Made by a program: the position numbers and the translations under genes
Assembly (NCBI GenBank): GCA_021647365.1
Contig: JAKIUW010000014.1
Coordinates: forward strand, 1-64,000
Length of the DNA: 64,000 bases
DNA from: Cocleimonas sp.
GTDB lineage: Bacteria; Pseudomonadota; Gammaproteobacteria; Thiotrichales; Thiotrichaceae
Direction of reading: 5' to 3'
The notes under the pieces: generated by a model
Told to the model about the DNA's origin: nothing
Database searches by the model: none
What the model saw: only the letters and a program-made list of their open reading frames with translations
Shown: piece by piece, positions 32,436-41,176 of the stretch
How positions within the stretch are numbered: the stretch's first letter is position 1
Layout of the letters: every line of letters starts with the position of its first letter

Positions 32436-33284
32436 TCAGAGGTTATTGATTGACTTTTTGCCGTTTAAATAGGGTTGTGCCGTCATAAATGCTCTTAGAT
32501 GTACTTTGGTGCAAAAAGCCGTGCTAATAACTTTTGTTTTTACAAATTCGCTTTCCAATGTTCCTTTAACAACTTGTGACCATTGAGTATTGTTGGGAAT
32601 TAAGTCGTAGGTGATTTCGGCAGATTTAAAAAGTACCTTATGCTGCCAACTTAAACCTTGTTTATCTAGCGCTGTAGAATATGGGTTTATTTCGGGTAAA
32701 CTGGCTGCTGGTAGGGGTTTATCATCTAAGTAAGTTGTATCAGGTATCGCATGCCAATCAGCAGGCTGAGTGAATGAAACACCTATAGCTAAGACTGCTA
32801 GAGGAATACTAATAGATATTAATGATAGTGAGGACCATTTATTAATTATTCTATTATTCTTTTCACCAGAACGAAATAGTAAGAAGACTAAAAACAACAC
32901 AGTTGCAGCGACTAATAAAGACAATGCATTCATCAAAGCCACTGATAACAATAAGAATGGGTAAACCACTGACATATCGAACAAAGTAAGGGCTAATGAT
33001 TCTCCTAATGTTGCTAAATATCCTGCTAATACCATGATAGGAAAATAAGTGATACGCCATAAAAGTAATGCTAATAATGACAGTAAGATATTTTTCCATA
33101 TAGCCTTATTCTTAAACATAAAAAATAATAAGGTAGGTAATAGACCAGCAATAGCTGATAGATAAAACGCATAGATTATTTGATTTTGGCTCAGTGTTTC
33201 TTTTCCGTCTAACCAAAAACCAATTAAGGTGATCCATAGTGTTGATAGGGTGATAATAACTAAAAGTAGTTTTTTTATTTTCAT
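32436..33284 (-). CDS. Integral membrane protein of unknown function
   Basis: 282 aa with about six hydrophobic segments in residues 1-175 (5-24, 38-58, 67-95, 100-140, 155-172) and an extra-membrane C-terminal domain of about 100 residues (from QPADWHAI) containing YSTALDKQGLSWQHKVLFKS. I do not recognise the family. Position between desaturase and SDR, 10 bp from the former, indicates one operon, possibly related to membrane lipids. Confidence 0.72.
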   Translation of the reverse strand: MKIKKLLLVIITLSTLWITLIGFWLDGKETLSQNQIIYAFYLSAIAGLLPTLLFFMFKNKAIWKNILLSLLALLLWRITYFPIMVLAGYLATLGESLALTLFDMSVVYPFLLLSVALMNALSLLVAATVLFLVFLLFRSGEKNNRIINKWSSLSLISISIPLAVLAIGVSFTQPADWHAIPDTTYLDDKPLPAASLPEINPYSTALDKQGLSWQHKVLFKSAEITYDLIPNNTQWSQVVKGTLESEFVKTKVISTAFCTKVHLRAFMTAQPYLNGKKSINNL

Positions 33285-33293
33285 TCTAAGTCC

Positions 33294-34286
33294 TTAAATA
33301 ACTGATTTATGTGTGTGATAACCTGCTAGATCTAAACGCTTTGCTAACTCAGGCAAGTGGCAGGTTGGAATTTGGGGGAACAAGTGATGTTCGGTGTGAT
33401 AAAACATATTATAAAATAAAATACTTTTCCATTTAGAGCGCATGGTACGTGAGTTATCCCAATGAACAATCTCACCTTGGTTATTTTTAGTATTATGGTG
33501 AACTGTCCACACGGCAAAGAAAGCAGATAAGGCGTAGGCAATCATCATCAATAGTATGTGAATTCTAAGTGCAATCACCAAGGCATCTACTTCCAACCAA
33601 AACCATACAGCAGTAATCCAAATCATATTCATTGATAGTTCAGCAACAATCCAACGCTGTGCTTTTTTATTGGCTTTTTTTAAAGCTTCCCGATGGATAC
33701 GAAACGGAAATAAGGGGCCTTTGATTAAAGCTTCCCAAAAGCCCTGTTTTGCCACGCTACCTTCAATATCATCATCACCTAAACAGTGTCTATGATGCTG
33801 TAAATGAGTGTATTGAACGGCATGTAATGAACCTAGCATGAGCCAACTTAAAACGAACATCACTATATCGGTAGCCCAGCGCGAAAGCCCTATACAGTAG
33901 TGAAAAGCATTATGAGTGACGCGTAAGCCTGTTAGAAAGAAGTAAAAGGAAGCAACCACTGTTATGACTGTCCAATACGAAAACTGCCAGTAGATTATTG
34001 GGCTTTGAAGCGCATGGTTCTCTATCGTTTGGTTACTTTGCAACGATTGATAACTTGCTATTATCGCCAAAACTAACCACGGTAGTGGCAACAATAATTC
34101 TTTGACTATTTCCCATGTTTTGTAATGTAATAAATCTTTCCAGAAAACCTGTTGTTTGAAATAGTGTTGATCAAATTCTAATTTTTCGATAGCTAAATTG
34201 TTTGTTTTTGTTATATCTTGATTAAAGCTTAAGCCAAAGACATTTACTTTTAAAAAAACATTAATACGACTAATAACACAGCTCAT
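33294..34286 (-). CDS. Membrane fatty acid desaturase
   Basis: 330-aa di-iron desaturase-type protein. The histidine boxes are HNAFH (about 125-129), HLQHHRH (about 160-166) and HTEHH (about 297-301), with an additional HHN near 270; hydrophobic pairs lie between them. It would introduce a double bond into an acyl chain or act on a related lipid. It overlaps the DCC gene by 4 bp (ATGA). The N-terminus is slightly uncertain, as the first 30 residues are unlike the family; MNE-type starts further in cannot be excluded. Confidence 0.88.
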   Translation of the reverse strand: MSCVISRINVFLKVNVFGLSFNQDITKTNNLAIEKLEFDQHYFKQQVFWKDLLHYKTWEIVKELLLPLPWLVLAIIASYQSLQSNQTIENHALQSPIIYWQFSYWTVITVVASFYFFLTGLRVTHNAFHYCIGLSRWATDIVMFVLSWLMLGSLHAVQYTHLQHHRHCLGDDDIEGSVAKQGFWEALIKGPLFPFRIHREALKKANKKAQRWIVAELSMNMIWITAVWFWLEVDALVIALRIHILLMMIAYALSAFFAVWTVHHNTKNNQGEIVHWDNSRTMRSKWKSILFYNMFYHTEHHLFPQIPTCHLPELAKRLDLAGYHTHKSVI

Positions 34287-34702
34287 GTTGATTCTTCACT
34301 CTGCTGCATTCGACCCGTTATTTTTAAGCGATAGCGCGCAAATAAACGATAAGCAGCTTCCATAGTGCTTAATAGAAAGGGGACTTTTTGAATGAATGGA
34401 ACGATCCGACGGTAATATGGGAGATGTTGCCACAGCACCAGAAACCCCTTAACTCCAGTTATCATTTTTTGTTCGTCATCTAGCACATGGATATTATCCA
34501 TCGCCTGTTGATAGCTAATTCCTGCTGCATCTAGTGCTTGCTTATCCCTACTTATATCGACCCAGTGAATTACCTTGTTTTTATCCATTTTTTGCATTGC
34601 TTTAATTTCAATGTTGCACAGAGGACACTCGCCATCATGAAAGCAAACAGCTTTTGGTTTATCGCTAATAGTGTTTGGATAAGGTTGTGAAGGTATATTC
34701 AT
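34283..34702 (-). CDS. DCC-family thiol-disulfide oxidoreductase (DUF393)
   Basis: 139-aa small protein with the DCC signature FHDGECPLC (D23, C26, C29). It then shows VIHWVDISRD and GVKGFLVLWQHLPYYRRI, typical of the family. Predicted thioredoxin-like redox activity, unproven. First gene of the four-gene minus-strand operon; it overlaps the desaturase start. Confidence 0.88.
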   Translation of the reverse strand: MNIPSQPYPNTISDKPKAVCFHDGECPLCNIEIKAMQKMDKNKVIHWVDISRDKQALDAAGISYQQAMDNIHVLDDEQKMITGVKGFLVLWQHLPYYRRIVPFIQKVPFLLSTMEAAYRLFARYRLKITGRMQQSEEST

Positions 34703-34855
34703 AAATTAATTCTCGTTGTGAAAGCTAATTTAAACTAGCTGGAAGTATTTAGCTTCCTAAATGATAAGATTGGAACAAGTGATGATGCTATTTTTTCATA
34801 AACAGCTACTTATAAAAAGATAATCTTAGCGTTAAGGATTTATGTTGTTTTTTGT

Positions 34856-34911
34856 AAGCATCTCTCCATTTTTACAAGAGCACTTCCTTGCAAAAGTGGG
34901 GGGGTGTGCTT
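34856..34911. repeat. C7 pair with a decayed left arm
   Basis: The right arm (34888-34911) is CTTGCAAAAG, T, seven G, TGTGCTTT, with ATGT changed to TTGC. The left arm (34856-34878), AAGCATCTCTCCATTTTTACAAG, is written here in pieces as AAGCATCTCTCC and ATTTTTACAAG; it aligns to a C7 unit with several substitutions. The mutated CTTG/CAAG ends match each other, so the inner ends stayed complementary. It lies 32 bp before dsrN. Confidence 0.6.
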
Positions 34912-34943
34912 TAATAACCTTCTTCTTATAATTTAACTGTTTT

Positions 34944-36383
34944 ATGTCTCGAATATACATTTCAGCTGCGCACAAATCCTCAGGCAAAACCACGCTTTCG
35001 ATTGGCTTGTGCGCTGCATTTCATCAGCAAGGTTTAATTGTTCAGCCGTTTAAAAAAGGGCCTGATTATATCGATCCGTTATGGTTATCAAAAGCCAGTG
35101 GGCGTCACTGTCATAATTTAGATTTTAATACCCAATCCCATGATGAAATTTTATCAACCCTGCAATATTACGGGCAGGGCGCGGATATTAATATTATCGA
35201 GGGCAACCTAGGCTTGTACGATGGTATGGCACTGGATGGTGCTGACAGTAATGCGGCGGTAGCAAAGTTGACTAAATCACCCGTGGTGTTGGTAATTGAT
35301 ACGCGTGGTGTAACGCGCGGTGTTGCGCCGTTGTTATTGGGTTATCAGCAGTTTGATAAAGACATTGACATCGCAGGTGTAATTTACAATATGTCGAATG
35401 GCGGCCGTCATGAAACAAAACTACGTGCGATAACGGAGGAATATACCGATATTCCAGTCTTAGGTGTGGTGAAGAAAAACCCATTGATGGTGGTGGATGA
35501 ACGTCATTTGGGACTGATGCCCAGCAATGAAAGTAAAGTAGCATCACAAAAAATTGCGGATATTGCAGAAATAGTGGCAGATTCTGTTAATTTAGAAGTG
35601 CTGATGGAGGTGGCTAACTCGGCTGAAAAATTAGAAAATATTGAGCCTCTAAACCTTAATAATATTGAAACTAGCAAAAAGTTACGTTTAGGTATCTGTG
35701 AAGACTCAGCCTTTGGGTTTTATTATGCGGGTGATAAATTGGCTTTAGAACAAGCAGGTGCAGAATTAATTTCCTTTAGCCCGCTTGATGATGAAAAGCT
35801 CCCCGATAACTTAGATGGTTTGTTTATCGGCGGGGGGTTCCCTGAAACACATATGAATCAACTCGCTGAAAATGTATCCATGCGGATGAGTATTCATAAC
35901 GCTATCGAAAATGGTTTGCCCACTTATGCGGAATGTGGTGGTTTGATGTATTTATCACAAAATTTATATTGGAATAAGCAAAGCGCCCCAATGGTTGGTA
36001 TTATTCCAGCTGATACGCAAATGCATGACAAACCTCAAGGTCGCGGTTACGTTAAACTTGAAGAAACTAGTGCTATGCTTTGGGATACTCAAGATAGAGG
36101 AGATATTGACCAAAAGAATAGTGAAACTAAAGATCCAATAATTAATGCGCACGAGTTTCACTATTCACGTTTAGAAAATACTGATGAGATGAAGAAAAAA
36201 GGCATATTCGCTTATAAAGTACATCGTGGTGTTGGTATAACAGGTGAGCATGATGGTTGGGTTTATAAAAACCTACTGGCCAATTATTCACATATGCGTG
36301 ACACCAAGAGTTTTCATTGGGCAAGTCGCTTTATGGGGTTTGTCAGAAATATTAGCGATAAAAGTAAGATAAGTAACGAATAA
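34944..36383 (+). CDS. dsrN: DsrN, siroheme (cobyrinate a,c-diamide synthase-like) amidase
   Basis: 479-aa CobB/CbiA-family glutamine amidotransferase. N-terminal P-loop-like IYISAAHKSSGKTTLSIGL and FKKGPDYIDPLW; C-terminal class I amidotransferase domain with FIGGGFPETH and nucleophile C331 in YAECGGLMYL. In sulfur oxidisers DsrN amidates siroheme to siro(heme)amide for reverse DsrAB. Assignment as DsrN rather than a cobalamin enzyme rests on the following dsrR gene 14 bp downstream, the conserved dsrN-dsrR order. The rest of the dsr genes are not in this window. Confidence 0.85.
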   Translation: MSRIYISAAHKSSGKTTLSIGLCAAFHQQGLIVQPFKKGPDYIDPLWLSKASGRHCHNLDFNTQSHDEILSTLQYYGQGADINIIEGNLGLYDGMALDGADSNAAVAKLTKSPVVLVIDTRGVTRGVAPLLLGYQQFDKDIDIAGVIYNMSNGGRHETKLRAITEEYTDIPVLGVVKKNPLMVVDERHLGLMPSNESKVASQKIADIAEIVADSVNLEVLMEVANSAEKLENIEPLNLNNIETSKKLRLGICEDSAFGFYYAGDKLALEQAGAELISFSPLDDEKLPDNLDGLFIGGGFPETHMNQLAENVSMRMSIHNAIENGLPTYAECGGLMYLSQNLYWNKQSAPMVGIIPADTQMHDKPQGRGYVKLEETSAMLWDTQDRGDIDQKNSETKDPIINAHEFHYSRLENTDEMKKKGIFAYKVHRGVGITGEHDGWVYKNLLANYSHMRDTKSFHWASRFMGFVRNISDKSKISNE

Positions 36384-36397
36384 GGTAAAGGATTAAT

Positions 36398-36709
36398 ATG
36401 ATTAAAGTATCAGATACAGCAGCAAAACAAATTGCAATTTCAATCGAACAGATGAAGGGTGATATTCTGCCTTTGCGTGTGGCGATCAGCGTCAATCAAG
36501 ATGGCTCTTTTCACTATAACATGGGATTTGATGACAGTTCTCGCGATGGTGATACCGCATTTGAAGAGAAGAATATTAAGTTTGTTGTTGATGTGGCTAC
36601 CCTGCCACTTGTTGGTGGCATGATGATGGATTATGTGGAAATCAAGGATAAACATGAAATTGTTTTTTTGAATCCGAATGATCCTAATTACAAAGCACCG
36701 ATGGAATAA
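36398..36709 (+). CDS. dsrR: DsrR, IscA-like protein lacking cluster cysteines
   Basis: 103-aa A-type carrier (HesB/IscA) fold protein: VSDTAAKQIAISIEQMKGD, LRVAISVNQDGSFHYNMGFD and DYVEIKDKHEIVFLNP. All three cysteines of iron-sulfur IscA proteins are missing, as in Allochromatium DsrR, which influences expression of dsr genes after transcription. It ends with the DsrR-like NPNDPNYKAP. Good AAGGATT ribosome site; 14 bp from both neighbours, so in an operon with dsrN and the sensor kinase. Confidence 0.88.
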   Translation: MIKVSDTAAKQIAISIEQMKGDILPLRVAISVNQDGSFHYNMGFDDSSRDGDTAFEEKNIKFVVDVATLPLVGGMMMDYVEIKDKHEIVFLNPNDPNYKAPME

Positions 36710-36723
36710 GCTGGCTACTATAA

Positions 36724-38451
36724 ATGTCATTAGGAGCACTCACCGATATCCCTGTTAAAATTGAAGATGAAGCGTCGCCTTTATCTAAAGAACAGAGTAT
36801 CAGTGATAAACAGAAAAATCTTTTTGCCAGTGGTAATGTAGATACCCATCAAGAGTTTGAACCAATAGATATACAAAAGCCTTTGCTTGAGCTTCCTTTA
36901 TTTGCACGTCTGTTTTTTATTTTTTTATCGGTTGTTTTTGTTGTTATCGGGGCAACATATTTTTGGGCAGTGAATTCTGATGATGTTCCTTCTTGGTTAG
37001 CTCCCGTGATGACAGCGATGTGGTTAACGGCAGGCTTAGGAAGTTTTTTGATATTGAGATGGATGTGGCGTCAATTTAATCAATTTAGTCATGATTTGTC
37101 ATCGACGGTGAATCAATTATTAAAAGGCGATTTCACTTCTCGTATGCCAATCCGTACAGACCGTTGCCCATCACGAGGTATTAGAGAGCATATCAATGCT
37201 ATTGCAGTAGATTATGAATTATTATCCCGCTCACAAAAGCGACGCTTAGCCCGCCAAGCACGTCATATAGAACAGAAAAAATATTACCTCAGCGTATTGT
37301 ATGATGTTGCATCCTGTATCAATCAGTCACACAATCTGGATGAATTATTACAGCGTTTTTTAGAAACACTCACAACGGTTGTGAAAGCTAAAGCTGCCAC
37401 GGTGCGGTTATTGGATAAAGATGACAATATGCGCTTGGTAGCTAGCATCGGCTTGAGTGATGAGGTTGTCAAAAAAGAAGAATTATTGCCAGCACCAACA
37501 TGCCTTTGCGGAAAGGCATTGACTGATGCAAAAGTTATGGTGAATAACGATGTCAGACAATGTGGCATGATAATAGGAAGCACTTTTTTTGAGGATGAAG
37601 ATGATATTGAAATGCTGGCGATACCCTTGCAATATCGCGGTAAAACATTAGGTGTTTATAATCTTTTTGTACGTCGAAAAGAGAATGACTTTCTTGAAGG
37701 TGAGCACGAACTATTAGAAAGTATCGGTCAACACTTAGGTATGGCGATTGAGCAATCAGGTGTTGAAGAGGATGCGAGAATCTTGTCAATTATAGAAGAA
37801 CGTACACGCATGGCACATGAGTTACATGACTCATTGGCCCAAACACTTGCAAGTTTACGCTTTAAAGTTCGTTTGTTTGATGACTCAATGAATCAAGGTG
37901 ATGAAGAAGTCATCTGGCACGAGCTAGAAGGCTTGGAAAATACCATTGATGATGCCTATGCAGAGCTGCGTAGCTTAATAACTGACTTTAGAGCCCCCAT
38001 TGATGGAAAAGGTGTGGTACGCTCAGTTGAGAAGGTGACAGAACGTTTCAGACAAGAAACGGATTTAGATGTTTTCTTCTACCATAACTGGGATTTAGAA
38101 AACCTCTCACGTGAATCAGAAATTGAAGTAGTGCGTATTGTACAAGAAGCACTTGCCAATATTAAGAAACACGCAAAAGCAGCCAGTGTGCGTATTTTAA
38201 TGAGTAGTACGGCGGAAGGGCATTGCAGTGTTTTGGTAGAAGATGATGGTATTGGCTTATCAAAACGTAAAAAACCGAATAGCGAGACGGGTGAACATAT
38301 TGGTCTTTCTATTATGAATGAACGCGCCGAAAGAATTAATGGTGAAATTTTATTTGAAAGTGAAGGAGAGGGAACCTTGGTGCAGCTAAGTTTTGATGTT
38401 CCTGTCACACATAATAAAGTGAGTCTTTTAAAAAAATCTGATTGGGTTTAA
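36724..38451 (+). CDS. NarX-like sensor histidine kinase without a periplasmic sensor domain
   Basis: 575-aa kinase. A cytoplasmic N-terminus (1-57), two membrane segments (59-82 and 92-115) with only about 10 residues between, a HAMP-like linker, a GAF domain (about 190-345), then HisKA_3 with phospho-acceptor H368 (HELHDSLAQT) and an HATPase_c domain (EALANIKKHAKAA; DDGIGL). NarX/NarQ have a 100-plus-residue nitrate-binding loop; here it is absent, so input must be membrane or GAF. The GAF carries C260, C262 and C280 (PTCLCGKA, RQCGM), possible cofactor or redox sites. In an operon with dsrNR and narL-like gene. Confidence 0.9.
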   Translation: MSLGALTDIPVKIEDEASPLSKEQSISDKQKNLFASGNVDTHQEFEPIDIQKPLLELPLFARLFFIFLSVVFVVIGATYFWAVNSDDVPSWLAPVMTAMWLTAGLGSFLILRWMWRQFNQFSHDLSSTVNQLLKGDFTSRMPIRTDRCPSRGIREHINAIAVDYELLSRSQKRRLARQARHIEQKKYYLSVLYDVASCINQSHNLDELLQRFLETLTTVVKAKAATVRLLDKDDNMRLVASIGLSDEVVKKEELLPAPTCLCGKALTDAKVMVNNDVRQCGMIIGSTFFEDEDDIEMLAIPLQYRGKTLGVYNLFVRRKENDFLEGEHELLESIGQHLGMAIEQSGVEEDARILSIIEERTRMAHELHDSLAQTLASLRFKVRLFDDSMNQGDEEVIWHELEGLENTIDDAYAELRSLITDFRAPIDGKGVVRSVEKVTERFRQETDLDVFFYHNWDLENLSRESEIEVVRIVQEALANIKKHAKAASVRILMSSTAEGHCSVLVEDDGIGLSKRKKPNSETGEHIGLSIMNERAERINGEILFESEGEGTLVQLSFDVPVTHNKVSLLKKSDWV

Positions 38452-38460
38452 TAAAGAATT

Positions 38461-39141
38461 ATGAATGAAAGAATATTACTGATTGATGACCACACCTTAT
38501 TTCGTGCAGGTTTGTCTGATCTACTAACACGCAGGAAAATTGAAGTCGTGGCATCAGTAGGCGAGGGCACAGAAGGTTTAAAAATAGCGGATAAAGAAGA
38601 ATTAGACATTGTTTTATTGGATATGCGGATGCCTGAAATGGACGGTATTAGCGTATTAAAAAAATTAAAAGAAGCACACCCAGATTTGCCTGTGGCAATG
38701 CTAACGACGAGTAGCGATGAAAGTGATTTAGTTGGTGCATTACGAAATGGCGCACAGGGGTATCTTTTAAAAGATATGGAGCCTGATGATCTTGTTGTAG
38801 CATTACGTGAGATTATTGCAGGAAAGACAGTGGTTGCCCCTGATTTAGCGACAGTATTAGCAAGTGCAGTTCAGGCTGAAAATCAACCTAAGGTTGAAAA
38901 GGAAGATCCCTTTGCTATTTTAACGCCTCGTGAATTTGAAATATTAACGCTATTGGCTGAAGGTCAGAGTAATAAAGTGATTGCGCGTAATTTAGGTATT
39001 TCAGATGGTACGGTTAAGCTTCATGTTAAAGCGATTTTGCGTAAGTTGAATATTAGCTCACGCATTACAGCGGCTGTTATGGCGGTTGAGCATGGGGTTA
39101 AGAAATCGCCTATTACTATGCCGCCTAGGCGTGAGAGTTGA
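38461..39141 (+). CDS. NarL/FixJ-family response regulator
   Basis: 226-aa regulator: receiver domain with phospho-acceptor D54 (LLDMRMPEMD) and K104, an Asn/Glu/Lys linker, then a LuxR-type helix-turn-helix (TPREFEILTLLAEGQSNKVI, ISDGTVKLHVKAIL). It closely follows the sensor kinase (9 bp), its presumed partner. Closest general type is NarL; targets may include denitrification genes such as nirK or sulfur genes, but no binding sites were identified. Confidence 0.92.
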   Translation: MNERILLIDDHTLFRAGLSDLLTRRKIEVVASVGEGTEGLKIADKEELDIVLLDMRMPEMDGISVLKKLKEAHPDLPVAMLTTSSDESDLVGALRNGAQGYLLKDMEPDDLVVALREIIAGKTVVAPDLATVLASAVQAENQPKVEKEDPFAILTPREFEILTLLAEGQSNKVIARNLGISDGTVKLHVKAILRKLNISSRITAAVMAVEHGVKKSPITMPPRRES

Positions 39142-39184
39142 TTGTCTGTCTATCTTTAAGCGCTAATTTTAATGAATAATACAA

Positions 39185-39258
39185 TGCACACCCCCCTAGT
39201 TTTACATGATGATTGTAAGCTGTGATTGAATGATCATGTAAAAGTGGGGGGTTGTGCT
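39185..39258. repeat. C7 hybrid pair, type B left arm and type A right arm
   Basis: Left unit: TGCACAC, C-run, TAGTTTTACATGATG (type B). Right unit: CATGTAAAAG, T, six G, TTGTGCT (type A). The two arms therefore do not pair at the TAG/GT positions. It is the only mixed pair seen; it lies after the narL-like gene. Confidence 0.9.
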
Positions 39259-39277
39259 ATCTACAAATGTTTGAAGC

Positions 39278-39304
39278 GTTCCCTGAGCGGAGTCGAAGGG
39301 TTCC
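39278..39304. repeat. CCCTGAGCGGAGTCGAAGGG repeat
   Basis: GTTCCCTGAGCGGAGTCGAA then GGGTTCC, same family as 17923-17948, 20 bp from a C7 unit. Confidence 0.7.
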
Positions 39305-39454
39305 TGCTGGTGCTTAATTTAATGCTTTTGATTTTTGTTAATTAGCTGAGTAGTTCGCTTCGTAATTAGTTTGCCCCTTGTTTCAACTAATATCGACACT
39401 TCCTTCGGTAGGTGTAGTGATATACTTTCTAATGCTTAGGGCATTTAGAAAGCA

Positions 39455-39482
39455 AAAAAAAGCGAGCCAAAAGGCTCGCAGT
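39455..39482 (-). terminator. Strong minus-strand terminator without a gene in front of it
   Basis: On the minus strand GCGAGCC, loop TTTT, GGCTCGC is followed by eight T. The nearest minus-strand gene ends 375 bp upstream (39858), and the interval has no plausible open frame. It therefore either ends a long 3' region of the M23 peptidase gene or a separate small RNA. Confidence 0.85.
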
Positions 39483-39730
39483 TTAGATGTTATCATTAAT
39501 ACCCCCGTAATAATGATAACGGTGTCATCGTGTTAGCCCAACAAATCAACTCCCCAATAATCGGTCGATTCTGATGGTACGGTGACCATATCAGCGGCTG
39601 GTTATGAGATTCTATAAGTAGTCATGAGTGTAGATGACCTTTATTATTTTTATTTGATTTAGAATTCTCATCCAACAAAAGTCACACCACAAACCCCTTT
39701 GAAAAGTGACTTTCTTGCTGAAGTTGGGAG
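39455..39730 (-). ncRNA. Candidate small RNA, unknown
   Basis: Suggested only by an orphan terminator at its 3' end and by an internal stem GTTATCATTA / TAATGATAAC (about 39489-39520) with a G-rich loop. A weak -10-like TATTAT lies near 39733 on the minus strand. No match to 6S, tmRNA, RNase P or SRP RNA is apparent to me. The rest of the 39142-39857 gap holds the repeats listed and nothing I can name. Confidence 0.3.
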
Positions 39731-39857
39731 AATAATAGCGTGATAAGCCTGAATCGAACCTGAACGGAATAAATTACTGTCAAATAAACTCAGATAAAAT
39801 GTAAAAATACAATAAAATCAACTAGTTAAAAATTCATGGTTTTTGTAGTAAATGTTA

Positions 39858-40718
39858 TTATTTTTTCTTATTAGCTTTTTTATGCTGCTTTTTTTTGGCT
39901 AAAAATAGGCTGGGATCAACAGCATTTCCATTCAAGTAAACAGACCAATGTAGGTGAGGACCAGTGACTCGACCTGTTTTGCCAACTTTTCCTATAATTT
40001 CCCCACGTTTTACTTGCTGTCCTTTTTTTACATTGATTTTGCTTAAATGGGCATAAAGGCTGAGTAAGCCATTGCCGTGATCAATATAAACAACATTTCC
40101 AGTGAAGAATAAATCTCCCGCATAAATTATACGTCCAGCTTCTGTGGCTTTAACAGATCGTCCACGAGGAGCGGCGATATCCATGCCACTGTGTGGGTTG
40201 CGTTTTTGTTTATTAAGTATTCGGCGAAGTCCAAAACGCCCACTGTCTCGACCTGCTACAGGTCTTATGAAGTTGAAGTGGGGCGTGCTTGCACTGTATG
40301 TTTTCTTCAACTTCTTTTTTAAGAAAAACTCACGTTCAATACGTTTTGTTGATTTTTTATTAGGAGTCACTTTGTTTTTGTTAGGGATGGTTAAACGTTG
40401 TGTTCTATATTTATAGTTTTTTACGTGGAAGTTTTTAAAAGTCGTTTTCTTAGAAGTATTATTGTAAATGCTAACTTGATGTCTGCCTATCTTTGCACTC
40501 AACGGAAGACCTATAACAGCTAACCAGTTTTGGTTGCCTTTTACTATTGCGACCGGGATTTTTTGGTAAGTCACCCTTGGCTTGGGTTTATTTGATGGAG
40601 CAACGGCAAGTACTGCAACGCCCCCAGGTTTTAAATCATTTCGTGGAAAGGCTAAGAGCGGTTGTGTGAAAAAACTGGGGATAAAAGCCAGCATAAATAG
40701 TGTTTTAAGTATCGTCAT
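39858..40718 (-). CDS. M23-family (LytM-type) peptidoglycan endopeptidase
   Basis: 286-aa exported protein (signal 1-23). Residues about 25-110 form an N-terminal beta domain; the C-terminal M23 domain has zinc and catalytic residues in HSGMDIAAPRG, HGNGLLSLYAHL and GPHLHWSVY. The family cleaves peptide cross-bridges of the cell wall. It lacks LysM repeats, so it is not a standard NlpD although it neighbours rpoS, and it is divergent from rpoS. The C-terminus is Lys-rich. Confidence 0.9.
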   Translation of the reverse strand: MTILKTLFMLAFIPSFFTQPLLAFPRNDLKPGGVAVLAVAPSNKPKPRVTYQKIPVAIVKGNQNWLAVIGLPLSAKIGRHQVSIYNNTSKKTTFKNFHVKNYKYRTQRLTIPNKNKVTPNKKSTKRIEREFFLKKKLKKTYSASTPHFNFIRPVAGRDSGRFGLRRILNKQKRNPHSGMDIAAPRGRSVKATEAGRIIYAGDLFFTGNVVYIDHGNGLLSLYAHLSKINVKKGQQVKRGEIIGKVGKTGRVTGPHLHWSVYLNGNAVDPSLFLAKKKQHKKANKKK

Positions 40719-41176
40719 AGTGTCTTTTATTGCATGCCCTTTATTTTATTTTTAATAGGGCGATGCTAACACTCAGTTGAGAAAAATACAGAGCAATTAT
40801 AATAAACAATTTATATTAAAATGATAAATAAAATAAATGATAAAGCAGGGCCAACCATTAAGGGTTATAAGTTTTTTTATAAATATATGCCAAAAGGGGT
40901 AGATATAGATTTGTTTTGTTGGTACTGTCGGACTATAAATATGCCTTTTCTTCTTTGGGAATAGAAAGTTATAGAAAAGAAGTTAAGTGCATAGTAATTA
41001 AAAGTGCCAATTAGCCAGTCCCCTTTATTTTCTGACTATTTGGATTTTTGGTAGTACAACTACCGAAATAACATGGATGTTATTGTAAAGAGTGAACCCC
41101 AGTTTATGTCTTACGATATAAAATAAACACTCTCTCAGTAATACTTTGTTATGTAGACGCTATCGGAGAGTGATCT
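40719..41176. other. 458-bp AT-rich intergenic region between M23 peptidase and rpoS
   Basis: No open frame or listed repeat. Two small hairpins adjoin at 41051-41063 (GTAGT-ACA-ACTAC) and 41067-41084 (AATAACAT-GG-ATGTTATT), about 95-125 bp before the rpoS start, possibly in its leader RNA, where regulation of rpoS translation often occurs. That role is conjecture. Confidence 0.5.

Noticed and set aside
34944..36383. Cobalamin biosynthesis gene (cobB/cbiA)
   Set aside because: Possible by fold, but the immediate dsrR neighbour and absence of cob genes nearby favour DsrN.
39680..39780. tRNA T-loop-like GGTTCGATTC on the minus strand
   Set aside because: The flanking bases do not form a T-arm and no acceptor stem or anticodon arm could be found.
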